Positions 24,011-36,540 of a stretch of 64,000 bases of DNA are shown here, one piece after another. The position numbers and the translations under genes were made by a program. How positions within the stretch are numbered: position 1 is the stretch's first letter; every line of letters starts with the position of its first letter. The notes under the pieces were generated by a model that worked only from the letters and a program-made list of their open reading frames with translations, did no database searches and was not told the origin of the DNA. This stretch comes from Rutpela maculata. Its lineage: Eukaryota > Arthropoda > Insecta > Coleoptera > Cerambycidae. The stretch lies in contig OW386289.2 in NCBI GenBank assembly GCA_936432065.2, forward strand, positions 31,822,655 to 31,886,654, read 5' to 3'.

Positions 24011-24106
24011 TAATGGGAAGATCCGCAGATAAAAATATGTTTCGGAAAAACCAGGTGACCCGATTTACGTAAAATGCGGCATTGATAGCTAGGTAACAGC
24101 TGGTAT
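24011..24106 (+). repeat. Right half of the short repeat split by the satellite
   Basis: It begins TAATGGGAAGATCCGCAG and continues to CATTGATAGCTAGG, parallel to 24581-24657 and to the inverted copy at 1-96. Its missing left half is at 8482-8500. Confidence 0.85.
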
Positions 24107-25689
24107 GCAAAACAGACACGACGATTAGGCGTACATATTGACCAAATCTGCCCGATACACGGGGACATTCAAAAGGTGGCATAAATAATAAGTTGTTTTG
24201 AGAAAGAAGTGAAAGCGACGTAATTTTAGAAAAGCCCAACACACGCCGTTAGGCTCGCGTTTTAAAAATATATAAATTCCCCAGGGTAATTGTTTATGGC
24301 ATCTGATAAAGATCAATTACATGGTCGAACAAAACGATGTATTTTTGAGCAGAATGAAAGCAATGTCAATCCCATTGTGTATAGCCAAGTATGTAACGTA
24401 AACATGGAATATATTATATACGCGCATTTTTGATAAAAGACCAATTACGTACGTACATTCAAGTCGTGCAAGGAATTCCAAAAATTTTCTAGCGCTCTGA
24501 TAAAGACAGGTTACATACACATCAAGCAGGAAACCGTGCAGCGAACAAATAATAATAAATCGGACCACACCTAAAAATATATAACGGGAAGATCCGCAGA
24601 TAAAAATATGTTTTGGAAAAACCAGGTGACTCGATTTACGTAAAATACGGCATTGATAAGCATACCAAACTTAAAATAAAACGCGATACATTGTTAAAAC
24701 TTTAAGTAATTTCCTGTCTGGCTTTCTAACGGCCGTAAGTCAGCAGTATTTTAAAAAGTGAAAGCGCTAATATGCACCAAATAAGTCTATACGAAACCGG
24801 TGGAAAAATATTCAGTTCATTGTCGAAAGCTAGTAAACATGTAGTGCATTATATACACATATTTGATAAAAACATGGGCCTTTCCAACTCAGCTTTCTAA
24901 TTCCTGCGATGGTATAGACTACTGCAATGAATTTGTCCCTCATCGTTATTTACTAATGTTAAACCACTCATTTATTATTAAAGATTTTTATCTAGGTATG
25001 CAATATTATACCCTCACATAAAGAAAAAGTTATAGGTTAAAAGAAATACACTGTTAAGCCGATATGACGTATATAACTGCCATGTAGAATTCTTATACTT
25101 TCAAACGTAAACACTGGCGGGGTTTTCAACGATAATTAACGATCTGCCGGCGAGATATGTCATGCAAATCAGCCACGACGGATTGTAAATCCAAATAATG
25201 AATGTATACGAATAGGTTCTCCTCTGTAAAAATATATACCATAAAATATTCACAATAAGAAACCCGCTGGCTGGCGTGAAAGCGTTCTAAATTTCATTGC
25301 CGAAAAAGTTGGATTTCTGAGAAAAAAATATTCAGTTCATTGTCGAAAGCTAGTAAACATGTAGTGCATTATATACACATATTTGATAGAAATAAATGTA
25401 TGCATGGAATAGAAATGTATGCATGGAATAGACAGGGAATACCCCACCCAACGCTATAGTGCACGTACGAACCGCGGAATTCCCAGGTAAAAAAAAACTA
25501 GTTCGCGCTTTCACTCTCGCGGGGAGGTCAGTGAACCCGCGGTCACGTGACAGGTAATTAAAAAGCGATTAGCGAAACAGTCAGTACTTCTACTAGTGCC
25601 GGGGATCCTACAAGTGAGTGTTGTAGAAAAAAAAACAGCCTCTCCAAATAAGACTAAATAATTACTTTCTTTACGTACAAGAGCAAAAA
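24107..25689. other. Non-coding; intact short repeat and a 65-bp direct repeat
   Basis: An unsplit copy of the short repeat lies at 24562-24657. A 65-bp direct repeat occurs at 24804-24868 and 25324-25388 (520 bp apart), and a 19-bp tandem duplication at 25394-25431. I see no gene. Confidence 0.8.
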
Positions 25690-26870
25690 TGTGTATTTAT
25701 TTATTTATCGAACAATATCCAAACAGGCCTGATCGGCCTAATTAAAAGGATAGTATATTTGGATAACAATTGAGTAAGTAAATTACTGATTATATAATAC
25801 AGAAAAATAATACATTATTCATAAACATTGTACAGTATCACAATTATACATTCAAATTACACAGATGTGTAATCACAATGCTATAGTACTTCTTAAGAGG
25901 TAGGGTCCAATCTAAGTCTATAAGACTATTAATGTTGTTAGCTAGTCGAAGCATGGTCACGAGAGCGGTGGGGGTGGAGTTAATTGCTATTGGTACATTA
26001 AACATTAATGCGTAGCAGGTTCGTCGTGACGGTACATTAAATGGTATTAGTGCTAAAATATTTGGGCTATTAATTAAACTATTTATAACTTTATATAAAA
26101 ACATGAGTATCACTACCTTACGTCTCATATCAAGAGACATTACATTAAATTCAATTCGCAAATGAGCAGATCTAACAAAATGATAATTGGGTTTTATATG
26201 GTATTTTTTATAGTATAGATATCTAAGGAATTTATTTTGTATTTTTTCGAGTGCATTTAAGTAAATTTGAGGTTGTGACTGCCAAATTATTGACGCAAAT
26301 TCAAGTTTGGTTCTTACAAATGCATAGTACAGGGTTGTAATTGTTCTAACGTTTGTGAAAGTGGATGTTTGTCTCATTATAAAACCCAACATACGACTTG
26401 CCGATGCGAATATGTTTTCCATGTGCGCAGAAAATGACAAATGACAGTCATACGTAACACCTAGATCTTTTACGCCGTTAGTTCTTTTTAAACTCGCGTC
26501 ATCCATCTTGTAGTCAAACACAATAGGCTCCTTTTTCCAAGTAATTGTTATTATAAAACACTTTTTTATATTAAATTGTAATTTAAAATCACAACTCCAT
26601 TCATAAATACTGTCAATATCTTTCTGGAGGCCCACACAATCTCTAACTTTCAATTTTCTTATAAATTTTAAAATCGTTTGCAAAAAGTAAACATTTTGAG
26701 AATTTGATAACCGAAGGCAGATCGTTAATAAATAGTATAAATAATAGTGGTCCCAGACTTGATCCTTGTGGTACTCCAGAATTTGCATAATATTTACCAG
26801 AAGTGTTCCCATTGTGCTTGACTACAAAACATCTGTTTTGTAAGTAACTTTTTAAAGGCAACATTATTTA
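25690..26870 (-). pseudogene. 5'-truncated non-LTR retrotransposon (LINE)
   Basis: On the minus strand the sequence enters in the RT palm domain with GVPQGSSLGPLLF. It then has FANDFKIY, where an active enzyme would have FADD, so a catalytic Asp is replaced by Asn. A frame change near 26650-26700 leads into 300 more codons of thumb and C-terminal region. The 3' end carries an AATAAATAAATA-type tail (25690-25712). The 5' half of the element is absent, as is usual for LINE copies. The clade is probably Jockey- or CR1-like, without certainty. Confidence 0.85.
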
Positions 26871-27673
26871 TTTACATTATCAATATAAAGATTTACTTTT
26901 GTGTGACAAACAGGGATTCAAAGGGAAACGAGAAATTTATCCCAATTAACTCTTTTAATAGATAATCTCAAATTTTAAAAAGAGCTAGAGATACAATTTT
27001 GTATCATATAAAATCCAAGGGCATTGTGATAACCTAATTTTGCAAATTTTATTTTTTGTCAATCAAACTATTCCACAGAAGAATCTTTAAACATTATACA
27101 AATATTAAATGTATAGATGATACATTTGTAGCATGTAATTTATAAGCTCAGGTAAACATCACATATAATGAAAATAATTGTAACTTTGACAGTTTCAATA
27201 TTATTATAATATTATGTTAAAATAATCTAACATAACCGCAAAATGTTAATATTTTTATCTAAATAAAATATTTAAATATATTATTCGTGCTTTTTCAATA
27301 AACTAATTCTTTGCGAAGTAAGAATTATTCAGTCCCGTTCTTTTACGGTTAAGCTAAACGGCAACAAAAAGAAATATATATTCCAAAAATTCCCTTGACT
27401 TTAAACTTCGCTTTTTGTCGCTATACCACCTTTCTATCTTTAACAATAAAAAGTTTCTCGCTTACTATATCCTACAATGTGTTTTCGTATTTCTGTACAT
27501 GTACTGGTTTATATATTTTTTACAAAAAAATGAGCTGGTAAAGTAATTCTGCTTCACACAGTAAACAAGAAGAATACCAGAGGAACCTATTCATTAAATT
27601 TGAGAGCAATATATCTGATGGAGTACCAGATACTGAGTAAGAAATAATAAAATACATATTAATATGTATATGT
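26871..27673. other. AT-rich non-coding stretch
   Basis: No frame, repeat or RNA gene that I can support. Confidence 0.6.
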
Positions 27674-28005
27674 TATGTATCTTAGGGTGGCCCATCTCTA
27701 TAGGGGGTGATTTTTTTTGCGTATTTTTTAAGTCTCACCCCACGAAAATATACTATTATACTAGGAATAATTTATGTCAAAGTTTCAGATAATTCGGTGA
27801 ACGGTAACCCGTGCCGCATTCAGGTAGAAATTTGTAGATAAGATTTTACTACGGTAATACACTTAAATTTTACTTAAAATACAAATATCTATCTTTCTCT
27901 TTTCTCATAATGTTTTATTGGTGTAATTATTTCCTAGAAATTATTTGTTTTGGAAGTTTGGAAATATAATGCACCTACGGTAGGTTTTTATGTCAGTTTG
28001 CAATT

Positions 28006-30303
28006 GTGTTTTACAGTGGTGACATTATAAGTTCTAGCATACGTTCCTTTTTGAAAAAACATTTAACGATGGCTGATGTTAGATCCTTACGAAAGGATAC
28101 TTTCATTTACTTAGTTGGACACTATTCGTCACAAATCATTGGCAATAAATTGCCGTCTAATAGACAAGTATTACAAGTGCTCTTTTATAACATTCGTGAA
28201 GTGAAGCTAAGTGTACATGAAAGTGCTAAATTAACAATAAAAGAGGTGTCAGTTTTTTGGGATAAAGCTCGCATTCCGACACGTCAGAATTTTCATTGTG
28301 TTAAACAACTAGATAAACTTTATGCAGAGTGGAGGAACTTACAAAAATCGGCTAAAAGGGCCAGTGCGGGAGGTAAAGAAAAAAATTTCGTTGAAAAATT
28401 GGACGATCTTTTTGACATTTCTCATGCAAATGCATTGGAGTTGATGAAAATAGATGAAGATAAGCAGTTCTTAATTAACCAAAGAAAAAAGGGACGTCCT
28501 GGATTTATGCATGGTATTGATTACCAACTTGCTTCTCAAGAAAAATCAGCTGAGGAGAAATTACAGAAATTATCCGAACGAATGCAACGAAGTCAACAAG
28601 AAAAAGCTAGATTAGAGGAAACAGTCACCTGTCCATCATCACGTAGTAATTCAGCCGACACCAACGAAAATGAAGATGAAATAATCGAAGCCCAAGAAGA
28701 GTTGTTACAAGACCAGCCTGGCCCGTCACAGCCAAAAAAGAGGAGATTGTATGGAACATGTAACATCATCACACCAAAAATACCCGCTGCATTTGATGCT
28801 TGCAAAATAAGCGACAGGTATGGAGTCCATATTTTGACGGCAGTAGCAGAAACACTAGGACATGATACCACATCTTTGTCCATCAGCAGAACCACACTTC
28901 AGCGCTCTAGACAACGCATCCGCGAAGAAAGAGCTGAAATATTAAAAACTGCCTTCGGTAATTCTGAATTGCCGGCCCCAGTCATCCATTGGGATGGAAA
29001 ATTTTTACCTTCTCTCACTGGAATGGGAAATATCGATAGACTTGCTATCTTAGTTACTAGTGGAGATATTGAACAACTACTTGGAGTACCAGCTTTGCCC
29101 AATTCAACTGGAAGAAAACAGACTGAAGCAGTTTATGATGTGCTTTGTGAATGGAATTTGGACGAAAAGGTAATAGCTTTGTGTTGTGATACAACAGCAT
29201 CAAATATGGGTTATATAAATGAGGCAGCCACACTATTGCAACAAAAATTAGAAAGAGATATTCTATATTTTCCTTGTAGACATCATATTTTTGAAGTGGT
29301 TTTGAGAAGTGTGTTTGACACAAAAATGCTTTCCTCATCTGGTCCAAATGTGCCACTATTTAAACGTTTTAGGGAATTTTGGCCTAAAATAGATCAAAAT
29401 AAACTAAAAACTGGATTTCAGGTATCAAAAATTAAACACATTTTACAACCAGTTAAAGCCGAAATTGCAAAGTTTCTAAATGCAGCTTTAACTTTGCAAC
29501 AGCCTCGTGATGATTATAAAGAATTTTTAATGCTTTCTAAACTTTTTGTTGAAGAAGAGCCCAGTCACACGACATTCTATCAACCAGGGGCATTTCATCA
29601 TGCACGTTGGATGGCCAAAGCCATTTACTGTCTAAAAATATTTTTTTTCCAAGATCAGTTCCAACTAACTAAAAAAGAAAAAATAGGTATTGAAGATATA
29701 TGTCTCTTTATTGTAAAGGTTTATGTAAAGGCCTGGTTTACAGCGTCATTTGCTAGTAAAGCACCGCTTCATGACTTAGACTTTTGTAAAGAACTCATTA
29801 ATTATCAAAATATTGACAAAGAAATATCTCAAGCCGCAAGTAGGAAAATAGTGAACCATTTGTGGTACCTTAATTCAGTAAATGTTGGCTTATCTTTCTT
29901 TGATGACGATATTTCAGTTACCACTAAAAGAGAGATGGTTAAAGCTTTGAATAGGAAAGCACCAAATTAAGAGGGTATTAAACGACTTATGATTAGTAAC
30001 ATTACTGACGTTGAAAACAAGGAAATTCAGGACTTCATATGCGAGAACACTAAACAGTTTTTTCAAAAATTAGGTTTGTCTATGGAATTTATGGAAAATG
30101 ATCCAACAACATGTTTCAATATTGTAAACAAAATTAAAGTTGTAAATGATGCCGCTGAGAGAGGAATCAAACTTATCACTGACTATAATGACATTTTAAC
30201 AAAAAATGAAGACCAAAAACAGTTTTTACTCCAAGTTGTAAATGATTATAAATCACTGTTTCCAAATGTAAAAAAAGAAACCCTGTCGCATGCTTTGGCC
30301 TAG
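28006..30303 (+). pseudogene. hAT-like transposase interrupted by one in-frame stop
   Basis: One frame runs 654 codons from 28006 to a TAA at 29968-29970 and continues in the same frame to 30303. Only that single nonsense codon separates the two parts. The N-terminal 150 residues contain KKGRPGFMHG and a coiled-coil-like Glu/Lys/Gln segment (about 178-206). Candidate catalytic residues are Asp330 (IHWDGK) and Asp395 (CCDTTASN), followed by a CRHH motif at 424-427 and an ARW motif further on. The D...D...C-x-H...RW layout resembles hAT enzymes, but the sequence is divergent and no obvious hAT dimerisation domain is seen. A second possible start is the ATG at 28069. TTTTACAG just upstream of the first could be a splice acceptor. 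Confidence 0.72.
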
Positions 30304-30736
30304 TGCAAAAAATATTGTTTTTATTACTATATGTCTTGTAGATTTAGGATAATATTTGGTACTATGTATGAAAAAAACTTTTCATAATAAAATACACAAA
30401 GATAAAACGAGAGTTTTATTTCAAAAACTTCTAGTCTAGTTTTCTTAGACTACGAATTTACAGTAGTATGACACATGTCATTGGCACAACAGATAATGTC
30501 TTTGATATTTCTATGACTTGATTAGTCATTCTAAAGATAAATGTTGCTGATTAAAAAAAAAACAATGCATCAACCAAAGAATGTAAATAATTCCATTTAC
30601 TTTTATTATTGCATAATAATGCATTCTGCGGCACCCCTTGCCTTCAATTTGCCTCAATAATATTTTGAGGGGACTGTTTTTTCTTCAAATGGAACCATTT
30701 GCAGGGGTGAGAAATAAAAAATTTCGATTTCGAAAA
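30304..30736. other. 3' non-coding part of the hAT-like element
   Basis: AT-rich sequence between the transposase stop and the right TIR, with an AATAAAA poly(A)-type signal near 30388. No other feature. Confidence 0.65.
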
Positions 30737-30752
30737 AGATGGGCCACCCTAA

Positions 30753-33361
30753 ATTGTATCTATAGACCGCCCTCTTCAAATGTGACTGCTTTCCTAGAAA
30801 GTTTAGAATGCCTATTATCTCAGTTACCACAGAATTCATCAATTGTACTGGCAGGAGATCTCAACATAAATTTTAACGATGGAGCCTCAACTAACACTCA
30901 GATGTTAATTAATTTATTCACCTCTTTTAATTTATCAATGCACGTAAATTCTCATACACGCTTTTCTCAGTTCTCGGCCACTACAATTGACTATTTCTGC
31001 ACTAACTTAAATACAGAAAATGTTTCTTGTTCGGTTGTCGCAGCAGGCTTGTCTGACCATGAGGCCATTCATGGCTTTCTATATCTAGATTTGAAAAGGT
31101 CAACTACTGTTTATAAATATGGACGGATTTATAGTAAGGCCAATTATAATAGGTTTTATCAATATTATCAAGAGATAAACTGGGAGCACGTACTAGAGTC
31201 TTCAGAGCCATTTAATTTGTTTCATGTAACTATAATTGAAGCCTTCAGCATTGCCTTCCCTTTAAAGAAAATAAAAATAAAAAATAACAAACCATGGATT
31301 ACTAGAGGAATTAAAACATCCGGAAAAAATTTACGCTCCTTACATCATATAAGAAAATATACATCCAACAAATCATTTCACGAGTACTTTAATAAATATC
31401 GAAATACCTACAGGAAAGTAATCAGAGTTGCAAAAGAATGTTATTATAAGGCGAGACTCACCAAGGCAGTTAACGTGTCAAAGGAGAGCTGGGCCATCAT
31501 TAATGACCTAAGAGGTAAAAATAGTCAAACTACACCTCAATTTAAACTAGATCCTAATTTGACTAATAACTACTATTGTACTATCGGAGAAAAATTAACA
31601 AACAATATTGTGGCACCAAATGACCCTCTAATCTATCTTAGTGATATTAATGTTCTAATAAGTTTATACTTATCACCTACAGATACAATAGAATTAAAAG
31701 AAATTATTTTAGAAATAAAAAATCAAAAATCCTCTGGTGTAGACGATCTATCTATTAAAGTTTTTGAAAACATGCCAAATAGCACATTAAATATTTTAGT
31801 TCACCTCATAAATCAATCCTTTGAAACCGGTACATTCCCTTCTTGCCTAAAAACTTCCGTTGTCATTCCAATTTACAAAGGTGGAAGTACTGATGAACCC
31901 TCAAATTTTCGACCAATTTCTTTAATATGTACACTTTCTAAAATAATCGAAAAATTAGTTAAAAAAGGATACTAGCTTTCTTAACTGTACATAAAATACT
32001 TAATAGTAACCAGTTTGGGTTTCAAACCAACAAAAGTACCAGCGAAGCTATTTTTGCTTTTTTGGAAGAGGTTTACCATAAAAGAAATGAGGCTGAAGTT
32101 GCCGCGGCTGTATTTTGTGATTTATCGAAAGCATTCGATTGTGTGAATCATGAAGTATTGCTGCGGAAGCTTCAGTGTTACGGATTCAGAGGTACCTCAT
32201 TTACCTGGATTCAATCCTACCTTAAGGATCGCTTCCACCAAATGACAAAATCATCAGGAAAATATTCTAATAAAGTCAAGATAAGCTGCGGAGTTCCACA
32301 AGGGTCTGTTCTCGGCCCAGTTCTCTTTTTGTTACATATAAATGACTTGGCAACTATCAATATATCGGGAAGTTTTACGCTTTTTGCCGATGACACCACC
32401 ATTCTGTGGCATAATAAAAACTTGAGAATGTTGCATGAGAATATCTCCTCCGATATATCTGTAGTAAAGGTGCGATTCAAATCTTCTCACATTTAATATT
32501 GCTAAAACTAATGTAATAGCGTTCGGTTGCAACTTAGAAGCGCTTTACCTGGGAAGTCACATTCTAGAAAATAAATCTCATACAAAGTTTCTTGGACTGT
32601 ATATCGACAATAAATTAAATTTTCAAGAACATATAAGGAATCTAAATAATAAATTAGCCTCTGGATGTTATGCTATTCGCACAATTTCTATCGAATTAGG
32701 ATATTCTACTGCAAAAACAGCATACTTTTCCTTAATAGAGTCACACCTAAGATATGGTATCCTATTTTGGGGATTGTGCAGCCAACAACTATTAAATGGG
32801 GTGCTCATTTTGCAAAAACGAGCAGTAAGATATATGTGCAAAGCGCGTTTTAGAGACTCTTGCAAACCTCTATTTGTTGCTCACCAGATATTAACTGTAG
32901 TATCTATTTTTATCCACGAAACGGTGTGCTTATTTCATAAAAAACGAAATACTTTTGAACGTACAGAAAATCGCCGCATTACTCGCCAAGCAAATGACAT
33001 TACTCTACCCATACCATCTACCAACTTCACAAAAAATTCTCTAATTTACAATAGTAAGAAAATTTACAATCGTATCCCAGTAGCATTGAAAAATATCTCC
33101 TCTGACAAACTATTTAGGAAGGCTGTAAGAAAATTCTTAATTGATAAACCCTATTATAACTTACAGGAGTACTATGACGATACATTTTAATGTGTTTAGT
33201 TCACTAGTTTATAAAATATACAACTTGTATGTTCGTGATTTTTGTATCTTTGTATTTTTTCTGTTTTTGTTTTATATTGTTTGTAAACCGACTAAACAAA
33301 TATTGTTTGTGTTATACTTAAACTTTGTCAATGAGAATTATTTCTTTGGACAATAAAGTAT

Positions 33362-33399
<38 letters not shown>

Positions 33400-33400
33400 T
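30753..33400 (+). pseudogene. APE-type LINE, frameshifted, starting at the hAT boundary
   Basis: The sequence enters within an endonuclease domain at IYRPPSSN, then SIVLAGDLNINF and GLSDHEAIHGF, which are typical of apurinic-like endonucleases of non-LTR elements. RT motifs follow: SSGVDDLSIKVF, NFRPISLICTLSKIIEKLV, KAFDCVNHEVLLRKL, GVPQGSVLGPVLF and the catalytic FADDTT. Frame changes occur at about 31970-32050 and about 32470, after which the C-terminal region runs to 33190. An AATAAA lies near 33353 and the element ends in (TC)n at 33368-33398. The N-terminal half of the endonuclease is not recognisable on the far side of the hAT element. Jockey/CR1-like is likely. Confidence 0.85.
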
Positions 33401-34177
33401 ATCATGCAAATAAATGCAAACAAATGCGTCATTCTCTAAATTCGCAATTCCGAATGAACTCGAAATTCGAGTGTGGCAGAAAATTGTACGGAAGAATCTG
33501 TTTTTTGTTTTTGTATAACCTTTATAGTCCTTTACAATACATCCCAGCGAGCGCTAGATTCCCTACTATATCGTTTTGAGTTAATTTTGATGTGTAGAAT
33601 ACGAAAATAGCAGTCAATTTTTCTATCGCATATAATGTAAAATCTTTTGCAAAATATAAGGAGTTTTTGCGGCACTATGAAGGCAGCGAGCTGCACCCTA
33701 GTCGCTAACCGACTTCATAAAATTTAGGAAATAGAAGGTTCCCAATTCGAAACGTATGCATGTTTTTCTTTTTTGTGTGCAAACATTACTCTGAATTGGC
33801 TTGAGGGATCTCTATGAAATTTTTCTCAAACTGTAAGGTATGGATCGGCGATAATCCGATATTAATTTCATCCAGCTACAGCTAGTATAAGGTGAGGAAA
33901 AATCGGAAATAAGAGTATTTCCTTTAGTCGAGAATTTGGCGAAGTCGCCGGTGATAATTTCATTTCATTAAATTTAAATTCATATTCCCTCGGAATCGCA
34001 TTAAAATTGGTATTTAGGCATTTTAGAAATAGCAAATAACGAAACTGACGTCAAGAGTTACGAATTTAAAATGACGAATCCAATATGGCTGAGGTAATTG
34101 CAATATTTTTGCAGAATTTAGTTTTCAATATTCCACGATAGAAGAAAACTAATTATATTTGAATTCAGTGAATTAAT
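33401..34177. other. Non-coding, no feature recognised
   Basis: AT-rich sequence without a supported gene or repeat. Confidence 0.6.
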
Positions 34178-34179
34178 TA

Positions 34180-34898
34180 CTTCCACATCCAGTGGAAGTA
34201 TAGTAACGACAAAACATTTTTTTTAAATTATTATTGCTCAAATAGGCTTAAAATGTCATGAAACGTCGAGATTTTAAGTTTGAGCGAAAAAAAATATTTC
34301 TGTCTGTCGGTCGGTCTGTCTGTCTGTCTGTCGGTCTGTCTGTCTGTCGGTCTGTCGGTCTGTCTGTAACTTTTTTTTGTGCGAACGTTTACTCTGGAAC
34401 CGTTTAAGATATTGACTTGAAATTTGGTACACATATGTACTTTAACGAGATCTGGAACTAGATTATATTTTCATCTTGTTCCGTTGAAGGGTTGGGGGGT
34501 AAATTGGGGTAAATTTGGGGTAAATTTGGGATAAATGGGTAAATCAAGCAGGTAAGAGTCCATAAAATTGGTATTTAGTATATACAAGAGAAGCTAAGGT
34601 CTCAAAAGAATTTTTGGCATTAGCCACCCCCATTACCACCCCCACCTCCTTTTTAAAGGGGATGAAAAAAAATTGTGATTTAGTGTATGTACAAGAAGCA
34701 GAAACCTCAAAATATTTTTCTACTTCATCCACCCCCACTATCACCACCCCCACCCCACTACCGATGTGGGGTATCGTTAATGGGTTTCTGGATAGAGGAT
34801 TTCAAATATTATATTATTAAAGTTCCATGAACAATTATTTCCACATACATACATATTTTCGTTGTGAGTGACTTGAATAGAGAATCTGGATGTGGAAG
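34180..34898. mobile_element. TA-flanked MITE with CTTCCACATCCAG ends (copy 1)
   Basis: The termini CTTCCACATCCAG and CTGGATGTGGAAG are perfect 13-bp inverted repeats flanked by TA on both sides (34178-34179, 34899-34900), as in Tc1/mariner-type insertions. The interior holds a CTGT/CGGT tetranucleotide tract (34302-34366), a stretch of repeated GGGGTAAATTTGGGG type and a CCACCCCCA-rich part. There is no transposase. Related copies are at 54253-54853 and 55363-55889 in the opposite orientation. Confidence 0.85.
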
Positions 34899-34900
34899 TA

Positions 34901-35907
34901 GTGATTCCTTAGGCAGCGGTTTTTTATGTTGACACACCATGACCATAAAAATTAAAAAGTTCCGGTAAAATTATTTTTTTTGCAGGCCAGAGATACCGCT
35001 ATGGGTAATAATTCGTTACTCACTGGGCTATGACCAATCACAATAGTTCATATTTATTACTCATTACAGTATTTGTGGAGCAATCACGAAAGACGATTTA
35101 AAGTTTAAAAACATCGCGTATGCCAAACTCAATTCAAACTGTCATGCACGTGTAAATTTCTTTATTTTAAAATTACTGTCAGATTTTTTTTTACTAATTT
35201 ACACAAGTTTGTTGTTAAAATACGATTTTAAGAGATCATAAAATTACCGGTACCAAAACAACTAGTTATATTAATAATGGATCGTCGATTTCGCCAAAAA
35301 TTCGAGCCCACTCCTGTGGGTCGAATTTTCGATTTCGTCACGATGTGCATCAAATACAATTCTCCCCCTTTCTATAATGAAATTATATGGTCTTTCAACT
35401 TAAGTTTTAAAAAAGATCTGAACGTTTAAATATTTCGTGTTTGTCTTCTTTGTGGATTGCGAAAACGGGCGCTACAACACGGTTTTTGTCGAATAATTCG
35501 AAAAATATCACTCCTAGCTCAAAAATAAAAATTTCAAAACTGAGGGATAATTGCTGTTTTTAAAATCTTTTGATTTTTTTTTTTTCGGACATATGGAGGT
35601 TGAAAAATGGCGCCACACGATTTTAAGTCATAACACTACTTCAAAAGTTAACTATCTCAGAAGCTATGGCACCGCACGAAAAAAGTTAAAGTCGTTATTT
35701 TATTATTTTTTTTTCTCCTGCTTAAAAAATAAAATTATTTCGCCATTTTGTTACCGTGATTAGCCAGTAATTATAAAAAAATATACTGTTTTCTGTTAAA
35801 ATATGTATTACCTAGATGCTCAATAGATTTTGGCTGTTTCAAGCACTCGCTTTAGAATGATTTGATAAAATTACCGGCACGAAAATATAACTAATTTTAT
35901 TAATAAT
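34901..35907. other. Non-coding; diverged direct repeat
   Basis: Segments at about 35236-35279 and 35856-35907 share AAAATTACCGGY and TATTAATAAT landmarks. The second ends exactly where the large transposon's TIR begins. No gene. Confidence 0.6.
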
Positions 35908-36540
35908 CACAGCCACACAAAATTAAAAAAAGTTCAGACCCAGAAACTAGACCGAACCAATCTTTATGTATTTTGACCTCCTAAATCCGATGCCGCCATC
36001 AGAATTCAATTTTAACGTGTCATTTTTTTGTAAATCGCGTGGTTGTACCGAAGAAAGGCTCAAATTGACAAGATATAGAATAATTTTATTAAGAAAAAGT
36101 GCTTAGATTCCAACGAGGTCCACATATATCATTTTTGAACAAAATAAGAGTTACCTAATGGTACGGGTAAAAAGAACCCCGCACACTCACCCCTGTAAAA
36201 TAGCTTTCGGTCAAATTGCTTCAAATTCTAGTATGTTGTATATTTCGAGGTCCTGATCAAAAGTCTCCAGGGACACGGCGCTTCAAATGCCTTACTTTTA
36301 GCTCCAGAGTCTTAAGATCGTTGAACATGACGTTTCCAGCAGTATCAATGAGACATATGTTGAAAACTATATATACGACTAATATAAGGACCATTTTGTG
36401 TGTATGTGTTTGTGTGTGCGGGTGAGTGCGTGTTGTCGCGCAAGCGTGTTTATTAACCTTCAATTATTCGTGGATTGTTAAGATCTATCTGCGGGGGTCG
36501 GTGTGCTGCATCCATAATTTTATTCAATAGAGAAACTGAA
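35908..36540. repeat. Left long terminal inverted repeat of the SWIM transposon
   Basis: About 630 bp match the complement of 46957-48108 (after removing the MITE there) with scattered substitutions. The inner part includes the last 20 or so codons of the transposase, so the 3' coding end is duplicated in the other arm. A GT-rich tract lies at about 36397-36430. Confidence 0.85.

Larger units (their letters stand above)
27682..30752 (+). mobile_element. hAT-like DNA transposon with perfect 16-bp TIRs
   Basis: The ends TTAGGGTGGCCCATCT (27682-27697) and AGATGGGCCACCCTAA (30737-30752) are perfect inverted repeats. Flanking octamers TATGTATC (27674-27681) and ATTGTATC (30753-30760) agree at six of eight positions, as expected for an aged 8-bp hAT target duplication. 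One transposase gene fills the interior. Confidence 0.85.

Noticed and set aside
28593..29356. Minus-strand frames opposite the hAT-like transposase
   Set aside because: Shadows of the real coding frame, without recognisable domains.
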